From contig NZ_CP042304.1 of NCBI RefSeq assembly GCF_007859655.1, positions 3,412,501 through 3,476,500 on the forward strand: a stretch of DNA of 64,000 bases, given 5' to 3'. This DNA comes from Devosia ginsengisoli (lineage in GTDB: Bacteria > Pseudomonadota > Alphaproteobacteria > Rhizobiales > Devosiaceae). The position numbers were made by a program, and so were the translations under genes. Under the pieces are notes generated by a model, which saw only the letters and a list, made by a program, of their open reading frames with translations, was not told the origin of the DNA and did not search any database. Of this stretch, positions 20,831 through 29,677 are shown piece by piece; positions within the stretch are counted from its first letter, which is position 1, and each line of letters begins with the position of its first letter.

Positions 20831-21542
20831 CTAAACCCGCGTGAAGCTGAAATAAAAGCTGATCAGCCGCCCCTCGCGGCGCGCCTTCTGCTCATAGCGC
20901 GTCGCCTCCCAGCCGGGATAGGGCTCGTGCCAGCCACCGGGCTTTTCCGGGGCAAAGCGGAATTCCGGTGCCCGCACCACATGGGCCAATGTCCAGTTGG
21001 CATAATCCTCGATATCGCTGGCAAAGTGGAACACCCCGCCCGGCCTTATCACCCGCGCCAGCTCGCCCAGCGTCGTGGGCGAAACGAAGCGCCTTTTGTG
21101 GTGCCGCGTCTTGGGCCATGGATCGGGATAGAGCAGGTAGACCTCGTCCACCGAGGCGTCGGGCAGTTCCATCAGGAGCTTCAGCGCATCGTCGGTAAAC
21201 AGCCTGATATTGCTGAGGCCTTCCGCAGCAATGGTCTGCACCATCTTGCCGATGCCGCCGGTAAACACCTCGCAGCCGATATAGCCCGTCTCAGGGTGCC
21301 GCCCGGCTTCCAGCGCTAGGTGCTCGCCCCCGCCATAGCCGATCTCGATGATGATCTGCTCCGCATCGGGAAACAGCGCCTGCGGCTCGAGGCCTGCCGC
21401 TCAGCTTGATCTCCAGTTCCGGCAGGGTGGCGTCGAACACCGCCTGCTGCCCGCCATGCAGTTTCTTGCCCGACCGCCGCCCGAAAAAGGCACGCGGCTC
21501 TCCGGAGCGGGTCTTGGGCAATTGATGGTCTGGCTTGGTCAT
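20831..21542 (-). pseudogene. trmB: tRNA (guanine-N7)-methyltransferase, apparent frameshift
   Basis: The enzyme makes m7G46 in tRNA using SAM. The N-terminus MTKPDHQLPKTRSGEPRAFFGRRSG starts at 21542. The frame breaks near 21400-21410 after EIKLSG. One base off, it resumes with GLEPQALFPDAEQIIIEIGYGGGEHLALEAG, which is the SAM-binding loop, and continues through YPDPWPKTRHHKRR to the stop at 20831. The span is one base over a multiple of three. As read, a shortened protein could start only at the internal MFTGGIGKM and would lack the SAM site. It lies between metK and rimP, as in the ancestral cluster. A sequencing error is quite possible. Confidence 0.88.
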
Positions 21543-21600
21543 GGCTACAGCGCTCGATAAACGCGTCGGATACTGGGGCACGATAGCCATTCCCCACCGG

Positions 21601-21684
21601 CGCTTCCCGCGGACTTGATCCGCGGGTCACTATCAGCCCGACACACGCGACGAAAGACCCCCGGGAGCAAGTCCGGGGGAGGCG
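21601..21684. repeat. Intergenic inverted repeat, family B (copy 2)
   Basis: The left arm CGCTTCCCGCGGACTTGATC, CGCGGGTC is identical to 12841. The right arm is diverged (GACCCCCGGGAGCAAGTCCG). Confidence 0.75.
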
Positions 21685-21708
21685 TTGTGGGTGGGAACAG
21701 GCTTGCGC

Positions 21709-22965
21709 CTACTTCACCGCGGCCTTGAGCGCCCCGACCAGGTCAGTCTTTTCCCACGAGAAGCTGCCGTCGCGGCCGGCCTTGCGGCCGAAATGGCCAT
21801 AGGCGCTGGTCTTGGCATAGATGGGCTTGTTGAGGTCGAGATGGGTGCGGATGCCGCGCGGGGTCAGGTCCATCACCTTGCCGAGCGCCGTTTCCACCAC
21901 CGCTTCCTCGACCTTGCCGGTGCCGTGCAGGTCGACATAGATCGACAGCGGCTGCGCCACCCCGATCGCATAGCTGAGCTGGATCGTGGCGCGATCGGCC
22001 AGGCCAGCCGCCACCACATTCTTGGCCAAGTAGCGCGCCGCATAGGCCGCCGAGCGGTCGACCTTGGTCGGGTCCTTGCCCGAAAAGGCGCCGCCGCCAT
22101 GCGGGGCCGCGCCGCCATAGGTATCCACGATGATCTTGCGGCCGGTCAGGCCCGCATCGCCATCGGGGCCGCCGACCACGAATTTGCCGGTCGGGTTGAT
22201 GTGCCACACCGTGCTCGCGTCGATCCAACCTTCCGGCAGCGCTTCGCGAATATAGGGCTCGACGATTTTGCGCACATCGGCCGAGGTCAGCGTTTCGTCC
22301 AGGTGCTGGGTCGACAGCACGATCTGGGTCACGCCCACCGGCTTGCCATCCTCGTAGCGCACCGTCACCTGGCTCTTGGCATCGGGGCCGAGCTTGCCGG
22401 CCGGGCTGCTATTGGCCTTGCGGGCAATGGTCAGCGTTTCGAGGATCTTGTGCGCATAATAGATCGGCGCCGGCAGCAATTCGGGCGTTTCGCGGCTGGC
22501 ATAGCCGAACATGATGCCCTGGTCGCCCGCGCCCACATCCTTGTTGCCCGCTTCGTCCACGCCCTGCGCGATATCGGCCGACTGGCCATGCAGCAACACA
22601 TCGATCCGGCAGGTCTTCCAGTGGAAGCCGGCCTGCTCATAGCCGATGGAGCGGATCGCCTTGCGCGCCGCCGACTTGAATTTGGAAGGGTTCACCACCG
22701 GATGGCCGGCCGCATCGCGCAGCACTTCGCCATCCTTGCCCTTCTTGAGCAGGGAATCGGGCACGCGGACCTCGCCGGCGATGATCACGCGGTTGGTCGT
22801 GGCCAGGGTCTCGCAGGCAATGCGCACCTGGCTGGGATCCATGCCGGTCTTCTTGGCCTCACGGAACACCAGGTCGACAATTTCGTCGGAAATCCGGTCG
22901 CACACCTTGTCCGGGTGCCCCTCGGAAACCGATTCGGAAGTGAAGAGATAAGAAGACCGCGCCAA
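21709..22965 (-). CDS. metK: S-adenosylmethionine synthetase
   Basis: The protein has 418 residues from a TTG at 22965. This start follows AGGGGA by seven bases and gives [27 protein letters not shown], the canonical N-terminus. An ATG at 23010 would add 15 unconserved residues. MetK makes SAM from methionine and [20 protein letters not shown] and [22 protein letters not shown] signatures are present. The alphaproteobacterial insertions give a longer protein than in Escherichia coli. It heads the metK-trmB pair. The leader 22966-23170 has short hairpins (such as GGGTGT/ACACCC and ATAAAG/CTTTAT), but no known SAM riboswitch could be matched. Confidence 0.96.
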   Translation of the reverse strand: MARSSYLFTSESVSEGHPDKVCDRISDEIVDLVFREAKKTGMDPSQVRIACETLATTNRVIIAGEVRVPDSLLKKGKDGEVLRDAAGHPVVNPSKFKSAARKAIRSIGYEQAGFHWKTCRIDVLLHGQSADIAQGVDEAGNKDVGAGDQGIMFGYASRETPELLPAPIYYAHKILETLTIARKANSSPAGKLGPDAKSQVTVRYEDGKPVGVTQIVLSTQHLDETLTSADVRKIVEPYIREALPEGWIDASTVWHINPTGKFVVGGPDGDAGLTGRKIIVDTYGGAAPHGGGAFSGKDPTKVDRSAAYAARYLAKNVVAAGLADRATIQLSYAIGVAQPLSIYVDLHGTGKVEEAVVETALGKVMDLTPRGIRTHLDLNKPIYAKTSAYGHFGRKAGRDGSFSWEKTDLVGALKAAVK

Positions 22966-23160
22966 CCGAAAATCCCCTGAATCTGTCAAAAAGCGCTCAA
23001 AATGAGCCATTCCGGGGGTGTTTGTGACACCCTGAGCCGTCGCGGTCAAGCGGGATATAAAGAAAGCTTTATGCCTCCACGCGGCTTTTTGGAGCATGGT
23101 TTGGTGCGGGCGGGATCGTCGCCCGGCAAGCGGTTGGGGGCCACGCGCTTCCCCCAACCA

Positions 23161-23290
23161 CGGTGTCATCCCCGCGAAAGCGGGGACCCATCCTGAGATG
23201 GCTGGGCTTGCTCGATGGAAACGTGATCCACCTTGCGGTTGTGGTGCGATCTCAGGATGGATCCCGGCTCAAGGCCGGGATGACATCGTG
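23161..23290. repeat. Intergenic inverted repeat, family G
   Basis: The unit starts GTCATCCCCGCGAAAGCGGG and ends CCGGCTCAAGGCCGGGATGAC. Inner mirror arms CCATCCTGAGAT and ATCTCAGGATGG give a cruciform. It was seen once in this window. Confidence 0.7.
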
Positions 23291-23350
23291 GTTGGGCGTC
23301 GCCAGTGCAGAGCCCTCTCGCGCGCCCACAAGTAAGGCCAAAAAACCAAA

Positions 23351-23386
23351 AGACCCCGGCCACGACGTCAGTCGTGACCGGGGTCT
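23351..23386 (-). terminator. Strong terminator after tRNA-Leu
   Basis: On the minus strand AGACCCCGGTCACGAC pairs with GTCGTGGCCGGGGTCT (one mismatch) around TGAC, then runs into TTTGGTTTTTTGG. Confidence 0.88.
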
Positions 23387-23393
23387 CAAAACT

Positions 23394-23478
23394 TGGTGCC
23401 CAGAAGAAGACTCGAACTTCCACACCTTGCGGTACACGGACCTGAACCGTGCGCGTCTACCAATTCCGCCATCTGGGC
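23394..23478 (-). tRNA. tRNA-Leu (anticodon CAG)
   Basis: The 85-base gene includes an encoded CCA. The acceptor stem GCCCAGA pairs with TCTGGGC, and the discriminator is A. The anticodon stem-loop is CACGG-TTCAGGT-CCGTG. The long variable arm and the T-loop GTTCGAGTC identify a class II tRNA reading CUG codons, the main leucine codon of a GC-rich genome. Its dedicated terminator is at 23351-23386. Confidence 0.96.
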
Positions 23479-23535
23479 AAGCGCGGTGTAACTAGGGGCA
23501 GCGCCGGGCGATGTCAACCGGGATTGTTGCCGGGC

Positions 23536-23898
23536 TCACCAGTTTGCCCCATCCCAGTGCTTGATGGTGCTGCGGTCCACCGCCACGGGCGGCTCGAGGC
23601 AGTTCACATTGACCATCACCGTCTCGGTGCCCTTTCCGTCGCGGCCGCGCGCAAAGCTCTCGACGCCGCAGGTCTTGCAGAACTGATGCTCGATATTTTC
23701 GGTATTGAACCGATAGGTGGTGAGGTTATCTGCCCCGCTGGTCAGGGTGAACTGGCTGGCCGGGGCCGATTGCAGCACCCAGCCCAGCCGGCGGCAGCGC
23801 GAACAGTTGCAGTCGCCCATCGAACCGAGATCGGTGACGACGTCATATTGCACGGCGCCGCAATGGCATTGGCCGTGATAGGTCTTGCTTTCGGGCAT
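23536..23898 (-). CDS. GFA/CENP-V domain protein (DUF636)
   Basis: This 120-residue protein carries the GFA zinc fold: GQCHCGAVQYDV with Cys11 and Cys13, GDCNCSRC with three cysteines near residues 30-35, and FCKTCGVESFARG in the C-terminal half. The family includes glutathione-dependent formaldehyde-activating enzyme, but most members have no proven activity, so glutathione or aldehyde chemistry is only a possibility. It ends close to the tRNA-Leu gene and diverges from the NDUFA9-like gene at 24045. Confidence 0.88.
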   Translation of the reverse strand: MPESKTYHGQCHCGAVQYDVVTDLGSMGDCNCSRCRRLGWVLQSAPASQFTLTSGADNLTTYRFNTENIEHQFCKTCGVESFARGRDGKGTETVMVNVNCLEPPVAVDRSTIKHWDGANW

Positions 23899-24044
23899 TG
23901 TTCGCCTCTCCTCTGTCGTTTGGAACGAACCAAGAACAATTGCGCGCCTGAGTCAAGTCGTTTCCCGCCCCGGCCCTCGACAGCGGCGGCGGCCATGGGC
24001 TAGAAGCGGCAAAGCAGTGAATGCCGTGTTGCCGGAGCCTCCAG

Positions 24045-25031
24045 ATGGACAGAATTGAACCCAGACTCGTCACCATTTTTGGCGGTTCGGGCTTTGTCGG
24101 TACCCAGATCGTGCAATTGCTGGCCAAAAACGGCCATCGCATTCGCGTCGCCGTGCGCCGGCCCGATCTGGCCGGTCCCGTCAAGATGTTCGGCAGCGTC
24201 GGGCAGGTCCAGCCCATCCAGGCCAATATCCGCAATGCGGCCTCCGTGCAGCGCGCAGTGGCCAATGCCGATATCGTCATCAACCTGGTGGGCGTCGGTT
24301 TTTCGCGCGGCGCGCAGACATTCGATGCGGTGCATGTTGCCGGCGCCGGCCATGTGGCCGAGGCCGCCAGGGCTGCCGGCGTTTCCACCCTCGTGCATAT
24401 GTCGGCCCTGGGCGTCGACCGTGCAGCCGAGGTCAGCGCCTATGCCGCCAGCAAGCTGGCCGGCGAAGCCGCCGTGCTCAAGGCCTTCCCCAATGCCATC
24501 ATCATGCGGCCCTCGATCCTGTTCGGGCAGGGCGATGGCTTCTTCAATCTCATGGGGGCGCTGTCGCGCCTCTTCCCGGTGCTGCCGCTAATCTCCGGCG
24601 ACACCAGCTTCCAGCCCGCCTATGTCGGCGATGTCGCCGAAGCCTTCGCCCATGCCGCCGAAGGGGGCGTCAAAACCGGCCGCATCTATGAACTGGGCGG
24701 GCCGCAGGTCGAGACGCATCGCGAATTGCTGGCCCGCATCCAGCGCGAGGCCGGTCGCAACCGCCCCGTGCTGCCGCTGCCATCGGGGCTCGCCAAGCTC
24801 ATGGCGCTGCCCTTTGCCATCCTGCCCTTCCCGCCGCTGCTGACATCGGATCAGGTGGACCTGCTCGGCGTCGACAATGTCGTTTCCGACGCGGCCAGCA
24901 AGGACAAGCGGACCTTTGCCGCTTTCGGCATCAAGCCGACCGCGATGGATACCATCCTGCCGACCTATATGTATCGCTACCGCAGGCACGGCCAGTTCGA
25001 CCGCGACAACGCGCCGGCGCCGATTCTCTGA
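24045..25031 (+). CDS. NDUFA9-like NAD(P)-binding epimerase/dehydratase family protein
   Basis: The protein is 328 residues from the ATG at 24045, with GGAG upstream. It is an atypical short-chain dehydrogenase of the complex-I 39-kDa subunit (NDUFA9) type. The dinucleotide motif GGSGFVGTQIV sits at the N-terminus, with VAVRRPDLAG after the second strand. The C-terminal part includes LGGPQVETHRELLARI. In alphaproteobacteria this protein is found separately from the nuo operon. It may be an accessory of NADH dehydrogenase or an independent oxidoreductase; the sequence cannot decide. A GC hairpin (25037-25053) follows the stop. Confidence 0.85.
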   Translation: MDRIEPRLVTIFGGSGFVGTQIVQLLAKNGHRIRVAVRRPDLAGPVKMFGSVGQVQPIQANIRNAASVQRAVANADIVINLVGVGFSRGAQTFDAVHVAGAGHVAEAARAAGVSTLVHMSALGVDRAAEVSAYAASKLAGEAAVLKAFPNAIIMRPSILFGQGDGFFNLMGALSRLFPVLPLISGDTSFQPAYVGDVAEAFAHAAEGGVKTGRIYELGGPQVETHRELLARIQREAGRNRPVLPLPSGLAKLMALPFAILPFPPLLTSDQVDLLGVDNVVSDAASKDKRTFAAFGIKPTAMDTILPTYMYRYRRHGQFDRDNAPAPIL

Positions 25032-25053
25032 CGTCTCGGGGCCTCCGGCCCCG

Positions 25054-25188
25054 CTATTCGGCCACGACCACCAGGGCAAGACCGCCCAATATCGTCAGCG
25101 CACCATAGATCAACAGCCCGGGCAGGCCTTTCGGCTTTCCGGGCTTTTTCGTGTCGCGCGGGTCGGGTTTTGGCTTGGAATTGAGCAT
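25054..25188 (-). CDS. 44-residue single-pass membrane protein
   Basis: This short gene encodes a 44-residue protein. The N-terminal half is rich in Lys, Pro and Asp (MLNSKPKPDPRDTKKPGKPK), followed by one hydrophobic segment (GLLIYGALTILGGLALVVVA) and a final Glu. A very strong ribosome binding site, GGAGGAGGA, precedes the ATG at 25188. It faces padR across a 197-base region with PadR-like palindromes, so PadR may control it. Function unknown. The inside-positive pattern predicts a cytoplasmic N-terminus. Confidence 0.6.
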   Translation of the reverse strand: MLNSKPKPDPRDTKKPGKPKGLPGLLIYGALTILGGLALVVVAE

Positions 25189-25308
25189 CGTCTCCTCCTC
25201 CGGACGAAATCCGCCAGAAGGGAAACGCCGGGCAGGGGATTTTGTTGCCTCACCCCATTGCGGATCGCCGCCCGGGCGCGCCGGTTTGGCGCCTCAAAAA
25301 ACTATCGT

Positions 25309-25374
25309 AAGATATATCTTGAAACAGCCACAAACCGCGCCGATATTCAGCGTCAATGGAACACAAGATATATC
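25309..25374. promoter_or_regulatory. Candidate PadR operator pair
   Basis: The perfect palindrome AAGATATATCTT (25309-25320) and a second half-perfect AAGATATATC (25365-25374) lie between the 44-residue gene and padR. The second ends immediately before the padR ribosome binding site. GATATATC-type sites are typical for PadR autorepression. Confidence 0.6.
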
Positions 25375-25385
25375 GGAGACCCATC

Positions 25386-26120
25386 ATGAATGGATATTGG
25401 AGAAACGGCGAACCCAATTGGCGCCGCATGGAAGCCATGGCCCGCCGCGGCTGGGGCCGTTTTGCCTCAGGCATGGAAGGCGAAGGCTGGGGCAATATGG
25501 CCGGCAATCTGCGCGTCGGGCGCATGCTCGCTTCGGGCGATTTGCGGCTCGTGGCGCTCTTCCTGATCGAGCAGCAGCCGCGCCACGGCTATGACCTGAT
25601 CAAGGCCGTCGAGGAAAAATCGGCCGGCTTCTACACGCCGAGCCCCGGCATCGTCTATCCGGCGCTGACCTTCCTCGAAGAGGCCGGCTACGTCACTTCG
25701 GAAGCCGATGGCAACAAGAAGCTCTATACCATCACCGACGAGGGCCGGACCCATCTGGCCGATAACCGGGAAGCCATCGAATCGACTTTGGCTTTCCTCG
25801 CCAAGGCCGGTGAACAGATGAACCGCTTCCGCGAATTCGCCCGCGCCGACTGGCCCTTCAACCGCGAGGACGGCCCCGATTTCGGCAACCGTCCGCCCCA
25901 TCGCGGCCACGGCCCCGGCTGGGGTCCGCGTGACGAGCCCCGCGCCGACCGCGATCTCAAGGGCGTCGTGCCCGAACTCAACGAAGCCCGCCGCGACCTC
26001 AAGGCCGCGATCAAGAAGACCCGCAGGGGCTCCGAGGATCAGCAGCGTGCCGCTGCCGACATCCTCAAGCGCGCCGCCGCCGAGATCGACGCCCTGGGCG
26101 ATGACGACGTCGATATCTGA
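25386..26120 (+). CDS. PadR-family transcriptional regulator
   Basis: The protein has 244 residues, starting MNGYWRNGEPNW at 25386 after GGAGA. The PadR winged helix lies at about 55-140: RLVALFLIEQQPRHGYDLIKAVEEKSAGFYTPSPGIVYPALTFLEEAGYV. An N-terminal extension of about 50 residues, rich in Trp, Arg and Gly, and a C-terminal charged helix are more than the bare PadR domain. PadR proteins repress stress or exporter genes until ligand binding. Palindromes in the upstream region suggest self-control. The divergent neighbour is the 44-residue membrane protein. Confidence 0.88.
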   Translation: MNGYWRNGEPNWRRMEAMARRGWGRFASGMEGEGWGNMAGNLRVGRMLASGDLRLVALFLIEQQPRHGYDLIKAVEEKSAGFYTPSPGIVYPALTFLEEAGYVTSEADGNKKLYTITDEGRTHLADNREAIESTLAFLAKAGEQMNRFREFARADWPFNREDGPDFGNRPPHRGHGPGWGPRDEPRADRDLKGVVPELNEARRDLKAAIKKTRRGSEDQQRAAADILKRAAAEIDALGDDDVDI

Positions 26121-26195
26121 CGGGAAAATAATCCCGCCTTATGGCTCTCTCCCCTGGTCGGGAGGGAGCCGCTGAACACCGGCTTTCGGGCTGGC

Positions 26196-26252
26196 GCCTT
26201 CCCCTTCTCCCCTCGTGGGAGAAGGTGCCCGAAGGGCGGATGAGGGGGCTCC
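26196..26252. repeat. Intergenic repeat, family D (short copy)
   Basis: CTTCTCCCCTCGTGGGAG and AAGGTGCCCGAAGGGCGGAT, then GAGGGGGC. It shares its core with 33005-33280, 34976-35135, 48838-48993 and 56570-56755. Confidence 0.65.
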
Positions 26253-26261
26253 GAGCCCTTC

Positions 26262-26663
26262 CTAGCGCCAGAGCCCCAGGATCAGTCCCATCACGGCAAA
26301 GCCGATGGTGAGATAACCGCCATTGATCAGGAAATAACTCAGCGGCCGCCGCTCGAACAGCGTCAGCACGCCCACACTCAGCGCCGCCCATCCCAGCCCC
26401 GCCGCCACGGCCGCCCCAACGGCAAAGCCCAAAGTGACCTCCGGCCCGGCGACGAAAAACGCCAAGTTGGCCGCCATGATCAGGCAGAGTACGAAAGCCA
26501 GGCCGAAAATGACCGGCGGATTGCCCCGCGCCACATCTTCATCGCTGAGATTGGCGGCCCGCCGCCAGGCCTTGTCGAACAGCAGCGGCGAATACCACAC
26601 CCCGCCGATCACGAACATCGAAAGCGCCGCGGCAATCACCGCCAGCCAGTTGACCTCGGGCAT
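26262..26663 (-). CDS. DUF1761 family membrane protein
   Basis: This 133-residue protein has four predicted membrane segments: the first begins WLAVIAAALSMFVIGGVWYSPLLF and the last is FLINGGYLTIGFAVMGLILGLW. The N-terminal GGVWYSPLLFDKAW signature and the alternating short loops match DUF1761. Function unknown; these are inner membrane proteins. It starts with ATG at 26663, divergent from the D-lactate dehydrogenase. Confidence 0.85.
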   Translation of the reverse strand: MPEVNWLAVIAAALSMFVIGGVWYSPLLFDKAWRRAANLSDEDVARGNPPVIFGLAFVLCLIMAANLAFFVAGPEVTLGFAVGAAVAAGLGWAALSVGVLTLFERRPLSYFLINGGYLTIGFAVMGLILGLWR

Positions 26664-26775
26664 TGTCCTGTCCTCCCCTTGCCCGGCGCCGCCGTCGGGT
26701 CAGTCCGGCAGTCCGGCGCCACCCGGCCAGCAAATCCCTGCCCGCTGTCACTGACAAGGCCCTTCGCAGCCTCAA

Positions 26776-26789
26776 ACTAACATGTTAGT
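26776..26789. promoter_or_regulatory. 14-base perfect palindrome before the D-lactate dehydrogenase
   Basis: ACTAACATGTTAGT ends eight bases before the ATG at 26798, in the position of the ribosome binding site. No Shine-Dalgarno sequence is visible there. It is a candidate repressor operator. Confidence 0.55.
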
Positions 26790-26797
26790 GCTGGGCC

Positions 26798-29677
26798 ATG
26801 CAGCAAGCCGTCATCGCCCCGAATCCCGTCCAACCCTCTCCATCCGACCGCCAGGCCGCCGGTGAGCGCGTCGCCGCCCGACTCAAGGGGCAGGTGCGCG
26901 GACGCATCCATACCGATCCGCTGATGACCTATGCCTGGAGCGGGGATGCCAGCTCCTACCGGCTGATTCCATCGGTGGTCGTCTTCATCAACACCGAGGA
27001 CGAAGTCCGCGCCGTCATGGCGGCGGCCCGCGCCGAAGGCCTGCCCATCACGTTCAGGGCGGCGGGAACGTCCCTGTCAGGCCAGGCCGTCACCGATGGT
27101 GTCCTGGCTGTCTTGGGCGATGGCTGGCGCAAGCTCGACATCCATCCCGGCGCCGAACAGATCACGCTGGGCCCCGCCATCATCGTCGCCAATGCCAACC
27201 GCGCCTTGAAGCCCTTCGATCGCAAGATCGGCCCCGATCCGGCCAGCCAGGCCACCTGCAAGATCGGCGGCGTGGTCAACAACAATTCCTCCGGCATGTG
27301 CTGCGGCGTGACGCAGAACACCTATCACACCATGGCCCGCCTGCGCATCGTGCTGACCGACGGCACCATGCTCGATTCAGGCGATGCCGCCAGCCGCGAC
27401 ACCTTCCGCAAGAGCCATGCCGCCATGCTGGACGGGCTGCACCAGCTGCATCATGAAGTGATGGCCGATCCCGAGCTGGTCGCCCTGATCCGCCACAAAT
27501 ACCGCATCAAGAACACGGTCGGCTATTCGCTCAATGCGCTGGTCGATTATCACGACCCGCTCGATATCCTCATCCACCTCATGGTGGGCTCCGAAGGCAC
27601 GCTCGGCTTCGTCTCCGAAGTCACCTACAACACCGTGCCCGAGCATCCGTTCAAGTCCACGGCCCTGGTGCCTTTCCCCGATCCGCAATCGGCTGGCCGC
27701 GCCATTATCGAAATGGCCAATGGTGGCCTGCAGGTGACGACGGGCGTCACCGCCGCCGAATATATCGAGCGCCGCGCTCTGGCTACGGTCGAACACCTGC
27801 CGCCCATGGCGCCGCTCCTGCCCTGGCTCAGCGAAAATTCCCCCGCCGTGCTGATCGACGTCACCGCCCCCGATGCGACCACGCTCGAGGCCGAAGTCGC
27901 CAAGGCGGTGGACTTGCTGACCCGCCACGGCGCCACCCAGGTCGATTTCTCCACCGACGAAGTCCGCAGCCACGCCCTGTGGGATATCCGCAAGGGCTTC
28001 TTCGCCTCGGCCGGCGCCGCCCGCCCCAAGGGCAGCATCATGCTGACCGAAGACGTCGCCGCCCCCATCGAGCGCCTGGCCGATTTCGTCGTCGACCTGC
28101 GCGCCATGCTCGACGCACACGGCTATGAGGATGCGGTGATCTTCGGCCATGCTTTGGCGGGCAATCTCCACTTCCAGATGGGCGACGATTTCTCCAAGCC
28201 CGGCTCGGCCGAAAAGTTCGACGCCTTCTCCAAGGCCCTGAGCGATCTCGTCTCGGTGCAATATGGCGGCTCGCTCAAGGCCGAACACGGCACCGGCCGC
28301 GCCATCGCCCCCTTTGTCGAGGCCGAATGGGGCGCCAAGGCCTATGCCCTGATGCACACCATCAAGCATCTCTTCGATCCCGAATTCCTGCTCAATCCCG
28401 GCGTGCTGCTCAATCCGGACGACAAGATCCACGTCAAGCATCTCAAGCTCATGCCGCTGGCCGACGAGCTGGTCGATCTCTGCATCGAATGCGGCTTCTG
28501 CGAGCCGGCCTGCCCCAGCCACCAGATGACCCTGTCGCCGCGCCAGCGCATCGCCGTCACCCGCGAGCGCGAACGCCTGCGCGCCAGCGGCGAAGACCCC
28601 GCCCGGCTCAAGCGGCTCGATGACGATTTCCAATATGCCGGCCTCGACACCTGCGCCGCCTGCAATCTCTGCTCTTTGCGCTGCCCGGTCGGCATCGAAA
28701 CCGGCACAATGATCATCGGCCAGCGCAGCCAAAGGCGCGGCGCCACCGCCCGCTCCGTCGCCGGCTTCGCCGCCGATCACCGCGGTGCCGTGGAATCCAT
28801 GATGCGCGGCGGCGTCGCCCTGGCCGATGCGGCCCGAACAGTCATCCCAGCTCCCGCCGTCGAAGCCATCACCGACACCGCCCGCCGCCTCACCGGCGAC
28901 CGCATACCCCGCGTGTCGCGGAGCCTGCATCACGGCCCCGGCGCCCCCCGCGCCAAAACCAGCCACCAGACCGGCCAGCAGTCCATCGTCTATTTCCCCA
29001 GCTGCGCCACCCGCATGTTCGGCGCCCCGAAAAGCCAGCACGACTTGCTATCCGTGCCCGATGCCATGCTGGCTCTGCTCGAGCGCGCCGGCTTCGATGT
29101 GATTATGCCCGACCATCTCAATGGCCAATGCTGCGGCCAGCCCTTCCAGTCCAAGGGCTTTCCCGAACAGGCCGCTTCAGTCGGCGGTGAATTGAAGCGC
29201 AACCTATCGGCTTTGTCCGATGCCGGCCGCCTCTCCGTCGTCACCGATGCCTCGACCTGCGCCAAGCACTTACGCGAATTCCCCGGCGATGCCCCGGTGC
29301 TCGATTCCGCGCAATTCCTGCTCAGCCAGGTGCTGCCGCGCCTCACCATCACGCAAAAACTGCCCGTGGTCGCCGTGCATCACAATTGCTCGGCCCAGCG
29401 CCTCGCCGAACAGCCGATGACCGAGGCCCTCGCCCGCGCCTGCGCCGACGAGATCGCGGTGCTCTCCTCGGTCACCTGCTGCGGCTATGCCGGCGACAAG
29501 GGCCTGTTCTTCCCCGAACTCAACGCCCACGCCACCCGCTTCGCCAAGCAGGACATCCCGGAAGGCTGCACCCTGGGCGTTTCGACGGTCTCCACCTGCG
29601 CCTCGGGCCTCAGCGAACATGCCGGCCTGCCCTTCGTCGGGCTGGCCAGCCTGCTCGAATGGGCCAGCCGGCCCTAA
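26798..29677 (+). CDS. FAD- and Fe-S-dependent D-lactate dehydrogenase-like enzyme (DLD-II/GlcD-GlcF fusion)
   Basis: The 959-residue protein has an FAD_binding_4 domain (about 60-280, containing FRAAGTSLSGQAVTDGV and the cofactor loop ASQATCKIGGVVNNNSSG) and an FAD oxidase C-terminal domain to about 540. Two 4Fe-4S motifs follow, CIECGFCEPACP near 562 and CAACNLCSLRCPVG near 617, and two CCG domains (CCGQPF near 777, CCGYAG near 893). This layout matches YdiJ and Pseudomonas D-lactate dehydrogenase, which pass electrons from a 2-hydroxy acid to quinone. The substrate is not proven: D-lactate and D-2-hydroxyglutarate are candidates. Its stop overlaps dadA-like DNA by four bases. Confidence 0.88.
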   Translation: MQQAVIAPNPVQPSPSDRQAAGERVAARLKGQVRGRIHTDPLMTYAWSGDASSYRLIPSVVVFINTEDEVRAVMAAARAEGLPITFRAAGTSLSGQAVTDGVLAVLGDGWRKLDIHPGAEQITLGPAIIVANANRALKPFDRKIGPDPASQATCKIGGVVNNNSSGMCCGVTQNTYHTMARLRIVLTDGTMLDSGDAASRDTFRKSHAAMLDGLHQLHHEVMADPELVALIRHKYRIKNTVGYSLNALVDYHDPLDILIHLMVGSEGTLGFVSEVTYNTVPEHPFKSTALVPFPDPQSAGRAIIEMANGGLQVTTGVTAAEYIERRALATVEHLPPMAPLLPWLSENSPAVLIDVTAPDATTLEAEVAKAVDLLTRHGATQVDFSTDEVRSHALWDIRKGFFASAGAARPKGSIMLTEDVAAPIERLADFVVDLRAMLDAHGYEDAVIFGHALAGNLHFQMGDDFSKPGSAEKFDAFSKALSDLVSVQYGGSLKAEHGTGRAIAPFVEAEWGAKAYALMHTIKHLFDPEFLLNPGVLLNPDDKIHVKHLKLMPLADELVDLCIECGFCEPACPSHQMTLSPRQRIAVTRERERLRASGEDPARLKRLDDDFQYAGLDTCAACNLCSLRCPVGIETGTMIIGQRSQRRGATARSVAGFAADHRGAVESMMRGGVALADAARTVIPAPAVEAITDTARRLTGDRIPRVSRSLHHGPGAPRAKTSHQTGQQSIVYFPSCATRMFGAPKSQHDLLSVPDAMLALLERAGFDVIMPDHLNGQCCGQPFQSKGFPEQAASVGGELKRNLSALSDAGRLSVVTDASTCAKHLREFPGDAPVLDSAQFLLSQVLPRLTITQKLPVVAVHHNCSAQRLAEQPMTEALARACADEIAVLSSVTCCGYAGDKGLFFPELNAHATRFAKQDIPEGCTLGVSTVSTCASGLSEHAGLPFVGLASLLEWASRP

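Larger units (their letters stand above)
23011..23393. other. Intergenic region between metK and tRNA-Leu
   Basis: No gene is seen here. From left to right it holds the metK leader and promoter (minus strand), a family G inverted repeat (23161-23290), and the terminator of the tRNA gene (23351-23386). Confidence 0.7.

Noticed and set aside
22966..23170. Known SAM riboswitch upstream of metK
   Set aside because: The hairpins do not match the conserved cores of SAM-I, SAM-II or SAM/SAH types that I could recall, so no class was assigned.
27377..29041. 554-residue antisense frame in the D-lactate dehydrogenase
   Set aside because: GC-rich shadow; the opposite strand carries all expected cofactor motifs.
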